This document shows positions 17,703 through 26,652 of a DNA stretch of 64,000 nucleotides, piece by piece. Under the pieces are notes generated by a model. It made no database searches and was not told the DNA's origin. It worked only from the letters and a program-made list of their open reading frames with translations. The position numbers and the translations under genes are program-made. This stretch comes from Gallaecimonas mangrovi (GTDB lineage: Bacteria; Pseudomonadota; Gammaproteobacteria; Enterobacterales; Gallaecimonadaceae). The DNA is taken from contig NZ_CP031416.1 of assembly GCF_003367375.1 (NCBI RefSeq), forward strand, positions 2,859,501 to 2,923,500, written 5' to 3'. The number at the start of each line of letters is the position of its first letter. The stretch's first letter is position 1.

Positions 17703-18829
17703 GGTTTTTTCAGCCCTACTTGTATCCAGCTGCGTTTGCCATCGCCTTGGATTTTTAAAAAGCCGCCTAATCGCTCAAAGCTGGCATGGGCCAAAAACAG
17801 CCCCAGCCCTGGCCCCGGGTGGCGATGAGAAGGCAAAGGTTGGCCCAGGGCTTTTGCCAACTCAGGGGCAAGGCCGGGACCACCGTCGTCAATGTCCAAT
17901 AGCCAATGGCCAGCCCCTTCTGCTAGCGACAATTGAATGTTGTCCGTTTGATAAGCGGCATTATCCAACAGGTTCAACAGTGCCGGGATCAAGGTGGTGT
18001 CACAGCGCACAGCGCCAACAACGGTGTCCGGCGTATGCAACTGGGTTTGTGGCCGCAGTAACCGAAAGCGCTCGGCCAAATCGGCTAAAAGCGTACTCAA
18101 TTGACGATTACCAACCGGCTCGGGCTCTGCCGCTTCTCGCACTTTTTGTAGCAGCGCCGCGCAACGCGTTAATGCCTGCTGCAGTGCCGCTAACCGGGTA
18201 TCAGTTTGCTCTTCGGCTAACTCATCAGCGGTAAGCCTGGCTACCGACAGAGGGGTGGCCAGTTGGTGAGCGGCTAGCGCCGCCTGCGACGCTACCGCCA
18301 TCACTTGTTCGGAACGCAATTGCCGTTCGCGCAGCTGCAAAATAGCCTTGTCCTGGCGACGAAAAATACGGTTAGTGCGGTAGGCAAAAAGCACCATGAT
18401 CACCATGGTCAGCAGGGTATTGGCCCACATTCCCCAATAATGGCCATGGTCGTGCCAACCATCGTTGTCGGGCAACAACATCAGCGAGCTGTAACCGGCC
18501 AAGGCCATTAGCGAGATCCAAATAGCCGCCCCTTCAGCTTTCGCCAAAAGTACGATCACCACCGGTAAAAGATAAAGAGAAACAAAGGGATTGGTATGAC
18601 CGCCAGAAAGGGCAAACAAGGCGGTGAGGAAAAGCATGTCGGCGAGCAGTAAAGACCAGCGCACACCAAAGCGCAGGCTCAAAGCGCCAAGCGCCCCTTG
18701 CCCGGCCCAAATAACAAGCAACCAAGCCAGGTGAAAAGGCAGCCCTGCCACCCCAAGCCACAGCAGCATTAACGCTTCAGCAGCCCAAAGTAATAGGCGC
18801 ATGGCCTGGATATCTTTGGCAGATAGCAC
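17699..18829 (-). CDS. regB: RegB/PrrB-type redox sensor histidine kinase
   Basis: 376 residues with about six membrane helices in the first 150. The quinone-site motif GGxxNPF characteristic of RegB is present (GGHTNPF, residues 76-82). The H-box is AAHQLATPLSVARL with phospho-His188. A cysteine at 223 (TRCAALL) sits at nearly the position of the redox-active Cys of RegB. The ATPase domain has NLLDNAA, DIDDGGPGL and GPGLGLFLA. It should signal respiratory redox state to the co-encoded RegA; the substrate genes must be found experimentally. Confidence 0.9.
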   Translation of the reverse strand: MLSAKDIQAMRLLLWAAEALMLLWLGVAGLPFHLAWLLVIWAGQGALGALSLRFGVRWSLLLADMLFLTALFALSGGHTNPFVSLYLLPVVIVLLAKAEGAAIWISLMALAGYSSLMLLPDNDGWHDHGHYWGMWANTLLTMVIMVLFAYRTNRIFRRQDKAILQLRERQLRSEQVMAVASQAALAAHQLATPLSVARLTADELAEEQTDTRLAALQQALTRCAALLQKVREAAEPEPVGNRQLSTLLADLAERFRLLRPQTQLHTPDTVVGAVRCDTTLIPALLNLLDNAAYQTDNIQLSLAEGAGHWLLDIDDGGPGLAPELAKALGQPLPSHRHPGPGLGLFLAHASFERLGGFLKIQGDGKRSWIQVGLKKP

Positions 18830-18941
18830 GCTTAAATCCTCTCAACTATGCCTTGGAAAAAAGGCGCAAACAAGGGGTTGTCGACTGGAAATGTCAGCCG
18901 ATTCACGCTTTATTTTCACATGGCTTCAATGCAATGAAAAG

Positions 18942-18955
18942 TTGATCAAGATCAC
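18942..18955 (+). promoter_or_regulatory. FNR/ANR-type box of the hpf promoter
   Basis: TTGATCAAGATCAC matches the FNR consensus TTGATnnnnATCAA at 9 of 10 defined bases. A -10-like TAGTTT lies at 18979-18984, predicting a start near 18991, which puts the box centre at about -42: the class II activator position. This suggests induction of hpf under low oxygen. Confidence 0.65.
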
Positions 18956-19028
18956 ATGACAGCGCGCTCGAGAAAGCGTAGTTTGAAGTTGAAGGCAATA
19001 CACAAGTGATGACTTAGGAGGTCGTAAT

Positions 19029-19376
19029 ATGCGTATCGACATCACCAGCCGTACCCAGCCTGTAACCGACGCTCTGGATGCTCAAATCCAAAAACAATTG
19101 AGCAAACTAGAACGGTTCGATGTCCCCCTAATCAACCCCAAACTGGTCATAGACCGTGACGGTATGACAGTGTTGATGGAAGCCACCATTGGCTTGCCCA
19201 ACGGGGAGCTGGTTGCCAAAGCCCGAGACCTTGATGGTTATGTAGCTCTGGCCTCTCTGGTGCAAAAACTCCAACGTCAATTGAAGACTTATCTGCACAA
19301 ACCCAACGCCCACCGGGCAACACGCTCTAACCGGGCTCAGTTACTTCAATCCACTGCCACCGACAGTATGATCTGA
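19029..19376 (+). CDS. hpf: Ribosome hibernation-promoting factor (HPF/RaiA family)
   Basis: 115 residues. The fold signature is MRIDITSRTQPVTDALDAQIQKQL..LERF, then TVLMEATIGLPNGELVAKARDLDGYVALASLVQKLQRQL. It is the short form (no long C-terminal dimerisation domain), with a basic tail NAHRATRSNRAQ. It binds the 30S A/P site and stabilises inactive ribosomes. AGGAGG precedes the ATG. It lies behind an FNR-like promoter next to regB, so hypoxic or stationary-phase control is likely. Its last 36 bp overlap the convergent EAL gene. Confidence 0.88.
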   Translation: MRIDITSRTQPVTDALDAQIQKQLSKLERFDVPLINPKLVIDRDGMTVLMEATIGLPNGELVAKARDLDGYVALASLVQKLQRQLKTYLHKPNAHRATRSNRAQLLQSTATDSMI

Positions 19377-21077
19377 CTTGCCTTGCTGCTCCTGCATTGC
19401 CTGGGGCAGCAAATCCAACCGAGAGGGGCAACCGATAAGGTTGCCCTGCGCATAATCAAGCCCCAGCCTTCTTACAAAATCCAAAAGCTCTGGCTTATCC
19501 ACAAACTCCGCCACCACCGGCAACGACAAGCCTCTACAGACCGACGCAATACCGCGCACTATGGCCCGGTCACGGCGGCTATTGGTGAGGTCGCGAATAA
19601 GGCAGCCGTCGATTTTCACATAATCAACCGGTAGCGCTTGCAGGTATTTAAAGGATGAAAAGCCGCTGCCAAAGTCATCCAGGGCAAAACGCACCCCAAC
19701 TTCTTGCAATGACGCCATAAACCGGCGCGCTTCGGCCAAGTTCTCTATCGCCACCGACTCGGTTATCTCAATACAAAGCGTTTGTGGCGGCACCTTGGCT
19801 TCACGCAGCCAATGGCGAATGGTGAGTGCAAAACGGCTTTCAGATAGACTCAAGCCACTTAAATTGATGGCCAGTATCAACTGGTTATGAAGCTCTGGCC
19901 GTGCCGCCAGCCAGTCGATAACCGCCTTTATTACCCAGCGGTCCAGGCGCGACGTTAGTTGGAAGTCGTCACTGGCAGCCATGAAGCGTCCCGGGGTCAG
20001 CATTTCCCCCTGCTCCCCCAGCATGCGCACCAGTACTTCGGCCCGCATCGGGCCAAACTGCGGTTTAAGCGGCACCAGGGGTTGGTAGAAAAGTAAAAAC
20101 TGGTTGTTGGCAATGGCTTGGCTAACATCTTTGGCCCAGCGCGAGGCTTGTAGCCGCTCGACCAACACCGGATGGTCGGTGGTAAATTTCACCCACGGCT
20201 TATCAGATGGTAAATGGCAGGCAAAATCGCAGCGGCGCAAGCCTTCCCACAGATCCAGATGCGCCTCTCCTACACAGACGCCGGCTTTTACCGCCATCGG
20301 GAAGCCCTCTTGGTCAATACGGGCAACTTCACCGGCAAGTACGCTAAGTAGGGCCTCAAGGCGTTCCTGCCAGCCGTCGTTTTCAAGTAAACGCAGCCAA
20401 AAGGTGTCGCCATCAGGGCGGCTGGCAAATTCGCCATGGCGCAAAGCGCCGGCGATTATTTCACCCAAGCAGCGCAGCAGGTTGTCACCGGCATCAAGCC
20501 CTAAGTTATCGTTTAATAAGCGAAAACGGCTAAGGTTTAGCTGCACCAGTACAGAACCGCGTAACCCCATAGCGGCAAGGCGCAGAATAAAGCCCTGGCG
20601 GTTCAACAGGCCAGTTAAGCTGTCTTTTTGTAATTGGGCGCGCAGGTTACGCAGCTGCATTTGCTGGCCCCGCTGGCAGCTCAATTGCAACCACAATAGG
20701 TTGTCGCGGCGAAGGCCAAACAGCTGGTAGCCGTCTAAGGGCAGTTCAATAATGTCAGTGCTGCCATCGCGCCAGGCAGTTAAGGCGGCCAGGGGCCAGT
20801 CGAGGGGTAAATCGCTAAGGTGGCGGCCGATAGGGTCAGCAGGTAGGGGAATCCATTGGCCAACAGCCGGGCTGAGCTGCTGAATGTTAAATTGGCCATC
20901 AACAATCAACCAGCCACTGCGAGACTCGGCCGCTAATTGTTCGGTAACATGCTGACGCTCTTGTAAAATATCAAGGCGTTGTTGCAGTTGTTGTTTTTGA
21001 TGTTGGCTTCGCCACCATAGCGCAGCGAAAACCAAAGTGAAGCTACAAAAACCAAAGATTGCCAACCACAGTGGCAT
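19341..21077 (-). CDS. EAL phosphodiesterase with degenerate GGDEF domain
   Basis: 578 residues from the ATG at 21077 (GGGAG seven bases upstream). An N-terminal membrane anchor (about 1-22) precedes a coiled-coil, a PAS-like segment (about 45-135), GGDEF (about 150-305) and EAL (about 315-565). The cyclase loop reads RPDGDTFWL instead of GGDEF, so cyclase activity should be lost. The EAL domain keeps the metal/catalytic residues: RAEVLVRML (E of the EAL motif), NLSGLSLSE, EITES, DDFGSGFSS and DYVKIDG. A c-di-GMP hydrolase, perhaps tuned by GTP or substrate binding to the dead GGDEF. Confidence 0.87.
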   Translation of the reverse strand: MPLWLAIFGFCSFTLVFAALWWRSQHQKQQLQQRLDILQERQHVTEQLAAESRSGWLIVDGQFNIQQLSPAVGQWIPLPADPIGRHLSDLPLDWPLAALTAWRDGSTDIIELPLDGYQLFGLRRDNLLWLQLSCQRGQQMQLRNLRAQLQKDSLTGLLNRQGFILRLAAMGLRGSVLVQLNLSRFRLLNDNLGLDAGDNLLRCLGEIIAGALRHGEFASRPDGDTFWLRLLENDGWQERLEALLSVLAGEVARIDQEGFPMAVKAGVCVGEAHLDLWEGLRRCDFACHLPSDKPWVKFTTDHPVLVERLQASRWAKDVSQAIANNQFLLFYQPLVPLKPQFGPMRAEVLVRMLGEQGEMLTPGRFMAASDDFQLTSRLDRWVIKAVIDWLAARPELHNQLILAINLSGLSLSESRFALTIRHWLREAKVPPQTLCIEITESVAIENLAEARRFMASLQEVGVRFALDDFGSGFSSFKYLQALPVDYVKIDGCLIRDLTNSRRDRAIVRGIASVCRGLSLPVVAEFVDKPELLDFVRRLGLDYAQGNLIGCPSRLDLLPQAMQEQQGKSDHTVGGSGLK

Positions 21078-21201
21078 TACGTTTGCTCCCAAAATGCAGT
21101 CTTATTGCTGCTTATCAATGACTAGCCAAAGATCCGGCCTTCTTTGTATCGTTATTAACGGTATTCTGATGGACTGACCTGAAACAGCAAGGAAAATTAT
21201 T

Positions 21202-23493
21202 GTGAAATGGCGTATCGGTGCATTCATTCTGGCGTTACTTGCTGTTTCACCCCTGCTGATTCTTTATTTCAGTACCCCAAGGCTGGACGGCAGCGTACAA
21301 GTGCCGGGCCTGAACTCGTCGGTGGTCATTAACCGCGACAAAAATGGCGTGCCGCTGATTCTCGCCAAAAACAAGCTCGACCTGGCCCAAGCCCTGGGGT
21401 ATCTGCACGGCCAGGAACGTTTTTTCCAAATGGACTTAATGCGCCGGCTTTCAGCTGGCGAGCTGGCGGCATTGGTGGGTGATAAAGCCCTGCCCCATGA
21501 TCTGGACGTACGCCGTCATCGCTTTCGGGCCTTGGCCGAACAGCAGTTAGCCGCGCTGCCGCCGCAGCAACGCGCGGTGTTGGTAGCCTATAGCAACGGT
21601 GTTAACAAAGGCTTAAGTGATTTGTTAACACCGCCCTTTGAATACTGGCTGCTAAGGCAAAAGCCCAAACCCTGGACACCGGCAGACAGCTTGCTGGTCA
21701 TAGACAGCATGTATCTGGATTTACAAGGTGACAGCGCCGTACGTGAATGGAGCCTTGCCGCCGTAAAAGCGCGCCTGAACCCGGCGCAGCTGCGCTTCTG
21801 GTTTCCCTTCGGTGGCAGCTTTGATGCCGCCCTCGACGACACCTATCCAGAAAAAGCCACAGTGCCTGACGGCAGCTTTCCTAACCTGCAAACGCCAGTA
21901 ACGCCCAAAGATCCGCAACATCCCGGTTCCAACGGCTGGGCCATTGCCGGGCGTTTTACCAACGACGGCGCCGCCATGTTGGCCTCCGACATGCACCTAG
22001 GCTTGCAAGTGCCCAATGTCTGGTATCGCATGGCCGCTCGGGTGGGCAGCACCACCGAAGTGGGCCTAACCCTGCCTGGCGCTCCGGCCCTGGTGGTGGG
22101 GTCTAATGGCCATATTGCTTGGGGTTTTACCAATTCCTACGGCGATTTTTCCGATCTGGTTGTGCTTAATAAGCTGGGTAATAACCAATACCAAACCCAA
22201 GACGGCCCCAAAGCCTTTACCGAACACAAAGAAGTGGTTACCAGCAGCAGCGGCAAGTCGAAAACCCTGACCGTGAAAGACAGTATTTGGGGGCCGGTTA
22301 TGGGCAAATTGCCAGGCGGCCAACCTTATGCCCAGCTTTGGACGGCGCAGCAAGCCAATGCTGTAAACCTTAATTTAATGAAGCTTATCGACTGCCCTGA
22401 CGTCAGTTGCGCTTTGGCATTAGCCCCCACCATGGGCATTCCCACCCAAAACCTGATTTTGGCGGACAACCGTGGCAACGTTGCCTGGACCCTGGCCGGG
22501 TCCATTCCGGAACGCCAGGGCTATACCGGCCTAGACCCGGTTGACCTTTCCAAAGCCAATGTCAGCTGGCACGACAGCCTGCCCGCCAGTGCCTACCCCA
22601 AACGTATCAACCCGCCTGATGGCCGCATTTGGAGCGCTAACCAGCGCATGCTGGGCGGCGCCGACCTAAGCCGCATTGGTGATGGCGGTTACGCCTTGGG
22701 CGAACGCGCTGGCAATATTCGCGACCTTTTAAAAAGCCAAAACCTATGGGATGAAAAAGGCTTTTTTGCCATGCAATACAACAACAAGGTGCCTATTTAC
22801 GATTTTTGGGCCGCGCTGCTTTCCCACCAGTTAACACAAATGCCGCCGTCGCCCGATATTGTTAAAGCCCGCCGCTTGCTGGATAACTGGGACGGCACAG
22901 CTTCCGCAGATTCACAAGCTTTTGTGCTCATCCACGATTTTCGCCAGTCGATGCTGGGGCTGCTGTTCTCGCCCTTTTATCATCTCAACACCCTGCTACC
23001 GGGCTTTTCGGCACAAACCCTCAGTAGCCAATGGGAATATCCGCTGCGCCAACTGGTTAGCCAGCAGCCTGCCAACTTGCTACCCGCGGGCTACGACACC
23101 TGGCAAGGGCTACTGAGCGAACAAGCCGCCCACCAGGTTGCCCACAGCGCCGATGCCGGCTGGCCAACCTGGGGCAGCGTGCACCAAAGCCATATCCGCC
23201 ACCCCTTGTCATCCGCCCTGCCCGACTGGCTTTCTCGTTTTTTGGATGCGCCAATGCGGCCGCAATCGGGCGACAGCTACGCGGTGCACGTTACCGCTGC
23301 CCAGTTTGGTGCCTCAGAGCGGCTGGTGGTGACCCCAGGCCATGAAGACCGCGGCATTTTAGTGATGCCCGGTGGCCAAAGCGGTAACCCCTTTAGCCCT
23401 TATTACCTAGCCGGGCAACAAGACTGGCAACAAGGCCACCCCGAGCCATTAATGCCGCAGGAAATGCGATGGCAGCTGACCTTAACGCCCTAA
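21202..23493 (+). CDS. Penicillin-acylase-family Ntn hydrolase (secreted)
   Basis: 763 residues with a GTG start (GGAAA upstream). A signal sequence or anchor (about 5-24) is followed by the alpha chain with LGYLHGQERFFQMDLMRRLSAGELAALVG. The autoproteolytic junction is G|SNGWAIAG, giving Ser243 as N-terminal nucleophile of the beta chain. HLGLQVPNVWY and a GFTNSYGDFSDL follow. The family hydrolyses amides such as beta-lactams, acyl-homoserine lactones or peptides; the substrate cannot be told from sequence alone. The end overlaps the next gene by 25 bp. Confidence 0.88.
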   Translation: MKWRIGAFILALLAVSPLLILYFSTPRLDGSVQVPGLNSSVVINRDKNGVPLILAKNKLDLAQALGYLHGQERFFQMDLMRRLSAGELAALVGDKALPHDLDVRRHRFRALAEQQLAALPPQQRAVLVAYSNGVNKGLSDLLTPPFEYWLLRQKPKPWTPADSLLVIDSMYLDLQGDSAVREWSLAAVKARLNPAQLRFWFPFGGSFDAALDDTYPEKATVPDGSFPNLQTPVTPKDPQHPGSNGWAIAGRFTNDGAAMLASDMHLGLQVPNVWYRMAARVGSTTEVGLTLPGAPALVVGSNGHIAWGFTNSYGDFSDLVVLNKLGNNQYQTQDGPKAFTEHKEVVTSSSGKSKTLTVKDSIWGPVMGKLPGGQPYAQLWTAQQANAVNLNLMKLIDCPDVSCALALAPTMGIPTQNLILADNRGNVAWTLAGSIPERQGYTGLDPVDLSKANVSWHDSLPASAYPKRINPPDGRIWSANQRMLGGADLSRIGDGGYALGERAGNIRDLLKSQNLWDEKGFFAMQYNNKVPIYDFWAALLSHQLTQMPPSPDIVKARRLLDNWDGTASADSQAFVLIHDFRQSMLGLLFSPFYHLNTLLPGFSAQTLSSQWEYPLRQLVSQQPANLLPAGYDTWQGLLSEQAAHQVAHSADAGWPTWGSVHQSHIRHPLSSALPDWLSRFLDAPMRPQSGDSYAVHVTAAQFGASERLVVTPGHEDRGILVMPGGQSGNPFSPYYLAGQQDWQQGHPEPLMPQEMRWQLTLTP

Positions 23494-25019
23494 CCGGCAC
23501 CTATTATCTTGACCACCTTGAAAGCCTGCTGGCGGCGGTAAAAGGTCGCTACGGCGACCTTTTTGATAGCGACGAACAAGCCTTGCTGGCCGATTTTGCC
23601 GCCCTGCCAGTGGATGCAAGAGCCCTTTATGCGCGTTTTCTTAGCCGCCGCGGCAGTTGCTTTCGCCAAGACAAGCTGCACTACCGCGAGCTTGATGTAG
23701 AACAGGCTATCCACCACCTGGCAAAAAGCGGCTTTATTGCCCCCGCCCCGGCGGACAATAGCGTTATTTTGCCGTTACTGACCAAAGCCGAAATTGGCCA
23801 CTTTTATGGCCTTGATGCCAAACAAAAGCGCCCGGTTTTACTGCAACAAGCGCAGCTAATGGCAGTGCCAGCTCTCCCCTTTTGGGTGTGGCAAACCTTA
23901 AATGAAGGCCTGTTTCGTCGCTGCTTGCTGCTTTATTTTGGTAATGCTTATCAAGACCTTAGTGAATTTATTACCACCACCCTTGAACATGTGCGCTATG
24001 AAAGCTACCCCCTTGATAGCGCCAGCCGTTTTTACCAAGACCGCCCCCACCTGGAACGCCACTTTCAATTGGCAGAACTGGCCAAAACGCTCGATGCCAC
24101 GGATGACGAGGCCTTGGTTGCCCTCGCCGATAGCTGGCCCCAAGGGGACGATAACCGCTGGCAGCGGCTAACCTTGCAGCTGGCCCGCCGCCTGGAACGG
24201 GCTGGGTGTTGGCAACAGGCCCTGGCCTTTTATGAAAAGCTCAGCCTGCCACCCGCCCGGGAACGGCGAGTGCGGGTACTGGAAAAACAACAAGGGGTAG
24301 AAGCTGCCTGGCAAGCCTTAGTGCCCATTATTCAGGCGCCAAAAGATGCCAGTGAACAGGATTTTATTGATATTTTCGGCCAGCGGTTGGCCAAAAAATG
24401 CGGCCAGCTGTTGCCGCAACAAGCGGTGAGTACATTGCCAGAATGGCAAAAGCCCTTGCTGGCGGGCGAGCAAAGCGTTGAACAAAAAGCGCTGTGTTAC
24501 TTTGCAGACGGCATGCACAGTGAAAACCAGCTAATGACCGGTCTTTTTGGTTTGTTGTTCTGGGACATTATCTTTGCCCCCATACCGGGCGCCTTTTTTC
24601 ACCCCTTTCAACGTGGCCCGCGCGACCTATTCAGCCAGCAGTTTTACCCACGCCGCCAGGCACTTATTGACCAGCGCCTAACCGACATCGCTAGCGGCTG
24701 GCAGCAGCGCGCCCACATCACCTTTGCCAACAAATACGGTATTGCCAACGCTTTAGTGCAGTGGCCGTTTTGGACCGAGCAGCGCTTAGCCCTTTGCCGC
24801 CATATTAGCGGCGCGCATTTAGTGGCCTGGTTTCGCCACTATCTTGCCGACCCACGCCATCACCGCAGCGGCTTTCCCGACTTGCTGGTTGTGGAAGAGC
24901 GCGGTTACCGGCTGGTGGAAGTCAAAGGCCCCGGCGATCGCCTACAGCCAGGGCAAAAGCGCTGGCTAAGAACACTGGCAAGCCAAGGCCTGCCAGTCGC
25001 GGTGTTGCACCTTAATTAA
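23469..25019 (+). CDS. FAN1-like VRR-NUC nuclease
   Basis: 516 residues. The C-terminal 90 residues hold the VRR-NUC variant of the PD-(D/E)XK fold: GFPDLLVVEERGYRLVEVKGPGDRLQPGQKRWL, with D, E and K at the catalytic positions. The N-terminal part (YYLDHLESLLAAVKGRY.., RFLSRRGSCFRQDKLHYREL, then a helical repeat region) matches bacterial FAN1 homologues. FAN1 enzymes cut branched DNA during crosslink repair. Translation is coupled to the acylase gene by a 25 bp overlap. The CRISPR array begins 40 bp after the stop; I regard this as neighbourhood, not a cas gene. Confidence 0.85.
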   Translation: MAADLNALTGTYYLDHLESLLAAVKGRYGDLFDSDEQALLADFAALPVDARALYARFLSRRGSCFRQDKLHYRELDVEQAIHHLAKSGFIAPAPADNSVILPLLTKAEIGHFYGLDAKQKRPVLLQQAQLMAVPALPFWVWQTLNEGLFRRCLLLYFGNAYQDLSEFITTTLEHVRYESYPLDSASRFYQDRPHLERHFQLAELAKTLDATDDEALVALADSWPQGDDNRWQRLTLQLARRLERAGCWQQALAFYEKLSLPPARERRVRVLEKQQGVEAAWQALVPIIQAPKDASEQDFIDIFGQRLAKKCGQLLPQQAVSTLPEWQKPLLAGEQSVEQKALCYFADGMHSENQLMTGLFGLLFWDIIFAPIPGAFFHPFQRGPRDLFSQQFYPRRQALIDQRLTDIASGWQQRAHITFANKYGIANALVQWPFWTEQRLALCRHISGAHLVAWFRHYLADPRHHRSGFPDLLVVEERGYRLVEVKGPGDRLQPGQKRWLRTLASQGLPVAVLHLN

Positions 25020-25058
25020 AACGCGTTAACGTCTCTTATCTGCGACCACCCCACCTGA

Positions 25059-26523
25059 TCTTTTAGCTGCCTGGGCGGCAGTGAAGTCTGCATCTTCCTG
25101 AATAAGCGCCAGCTTTCGTTTCTTAGCTGCCTGGGCGGCAGTGAAGGTGGCTTGGGGCGCGGCTAACGCCGGTTGGATTTTCTTAGCTGCCTGGGCGGCA
25201 GTGAAGACGGTGGAGGTTCCAGATGGAAATTTGCATTATTTCTTAGCTGCCTGGGCGGCAGTGAAGGCCCAAAGCCAACCCATAAAATGGGCCTGAAATT
25301 TCTTAGCTGCCTGGGCGGCAGTGAAGGATGAAATTGAAACCATCAACGGTATTGAGTTTTTCTTAGCTGCCTGGGCGGCAGTGAAGGCCCAAAGCCAACC
25401 CATAAAATGGGCCTGAAATTTCTTAGCTGCCTGGGCGGCAGTGAAGAACGATTCCCATATATCAAGAGCATCCTCTATTTTCTTAGCTGCCTGGGCGGCA
25501 GTGAAGGGCGATCCTTTGGCCAAAGCCCGTGCGCTGATTTTCTTAGCTGCCTGGGCGGCAGTGAAGCAGAGCGGCTGACCAAGAGGGCGGTATAGCAATT
25601 TCTTAGCTGCCTGGGCGGCAGTGAAGAACTGTAATCAATAGCCGCGCCGGTAGCGGAATTTCTTAGCTGCCTGGGCGGCAGTGAAGGATGAAACGTATAC
25701 CGTTATTCCCCAGTCTTTTTTCTTAGCTGCCTGGGCGGCAGTGAAGAAGTTTTGATGGAGAACTGCGATTGTATCAATTTTCTTAGCTGCCTGGGCGGCA
25801 GTGAAGTAATTTCGCTAATGCTAATGGAATACTCTGGCTTTCTTAGCTGCCTGGGCGGCAGTGAAGACATCCGGCATTGAACGGGGCCTGGTGTCCGATT
25901 TCTTAGCTGCCTGGGCGGCAGTGAAGGACTTGATCGCGTTCAGGTTAATAGGCCAGCCTTTCTTAGCTGCCTGGGCGGCAGTGAAGAACTTGAAAACGAC
26001 GGCGCCGTGCCCGCTTAATTTCTTAGCTGCCTGGGCGGCAGTGAAGTGAATGAAACCTATGCTTCATCGTCTCAATTTTTTCTTAGCTGCCTGGGCGGCA
26101 GTGAAGGTTCATGCGAAGGGTTTGGGGAAGGGGGATTTCTTAGCTGCCTGGGCGGCAGTGAAGTGTAGAATCACAGGGGCCGCCCGAGCCTCGAATTTCT
26201 TAGCTGCCTGGGCGGCAGTGAAGTTGCAGGGCGGCTCAAGCTATCCGCAACAGATTTTCTTAGCTGCCTGGGCGGCAGTGAAGGTGGGAAAAGCCCAAGT
26301 CTTCAAGCTTTCGGCTTTCTTAGCTGCCTGGGCGGCAGTGAAGTTATCGCCTATCATATCCGTAAGGTTTTCAATTTTCTTAGCTGCCTGGGCGGCAGTG
26401 AAGACCACCTAACTGGCACCTGTGACACTTGTTTTTTTCTTAGCTGCCTGGGCGGCAGTGAAGTCTTGGGTTGGTTTCTGGCCATTTCGTTGTCTTTTCT
26501 TAGCTGCCTGGGCGGCAGTGAAG
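25059..26523 (-). CRISPR. Type I-F CRISPR array, 25 repeats / 24 spacers
   Basis: A 28-bp repeat recurs every 60 bp; on the plus strand it begins TTTCTTAGCTGC and ends GCGGCAGTGAAG. On the minus strand its 3' end is CTAAGAAA, the I-F crRNA 5' handle, so the array is transcribed leftward from the leader at 26524-26652. Repeats start at 25059, then every 60 bp to 26079, then at 26136 and every 60 bp to 26496. The leader-distal repeat (25059-25086) differs at two positions, as expected for a terminal repeat. Spacers are 32 nt, except that at 26107-26135, which is 29 nt. Spacers at 25267-25298 and 25387-25418 are identical. Confidence 0.98.
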
Positions 26524-26551
26524 TAGAGCCTGTCTAACCTAACGTTCTGAT

Positions 26552-26563
26552 TGTTAAAGAGCA
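26552..26563 (-). promoter_or_regulatory. boxA antitermination element in the leader
   Basis: On the minus strand the sequence is TGCTCTTTAACA, identical to the rRNA-operon boxA of E. coli that loads NusB/NusE (S10). It lies 28 bp before the first repeat in the direction of array transcription, where it would protect the long, hairpin-rich, untranslated array RNA from Rho. Confidence 0.75.
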
Positions 26564-26579
26564 ATAGTGCAAAAGGCCA

Positions 26580-26604
26580 GCGCAGCCCTTTTTTAAAGCT
26601 GCGC
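26580..26604 (-). terminator. Leader hairpin, possible weak terminator after csy4
   Basis: Perfect 7-bp arms GCGCAGC / GCTGCGC around an 11-nt A/T-rich loop. In the minus direction it is followed by TGGCCTTTTGC, only a short T-run, so termination would be inefficient. It separates the cas operon from the boxA/array. Confidence 0.4.
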
Positions 26605-26652
26605 TGTAAGGTTTTGTTTTTAAAAGGCCTCTATGGAGCTTTTAAAAAAGGG

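Larger units (their letters stand above)
26524..26652 (-). promoter_or_regulatory. CRISPR leader
   Basis: 129 bp between csy4 and the newest repeat. It contains AT-rich stretches, a hairpin (26580-26604, arms GCGCAGC/GCTGCGC) and a boxA element. It should hold the array promoter and the signals used by Cas1-Cas2/3 and IHF for spacer integration; I could not pick a single -10/-35 pair with confidence. Confidence 0.75.

Noticed and set aside
25236-26412. Several open frames across the array translating as repeats of FLAAWAAVK or FTAAQAAKK
   Set aside because: They are translations of the CRISPR repeat and have a 20-residue period matching the 60-bp unit; no RBS or protein family.
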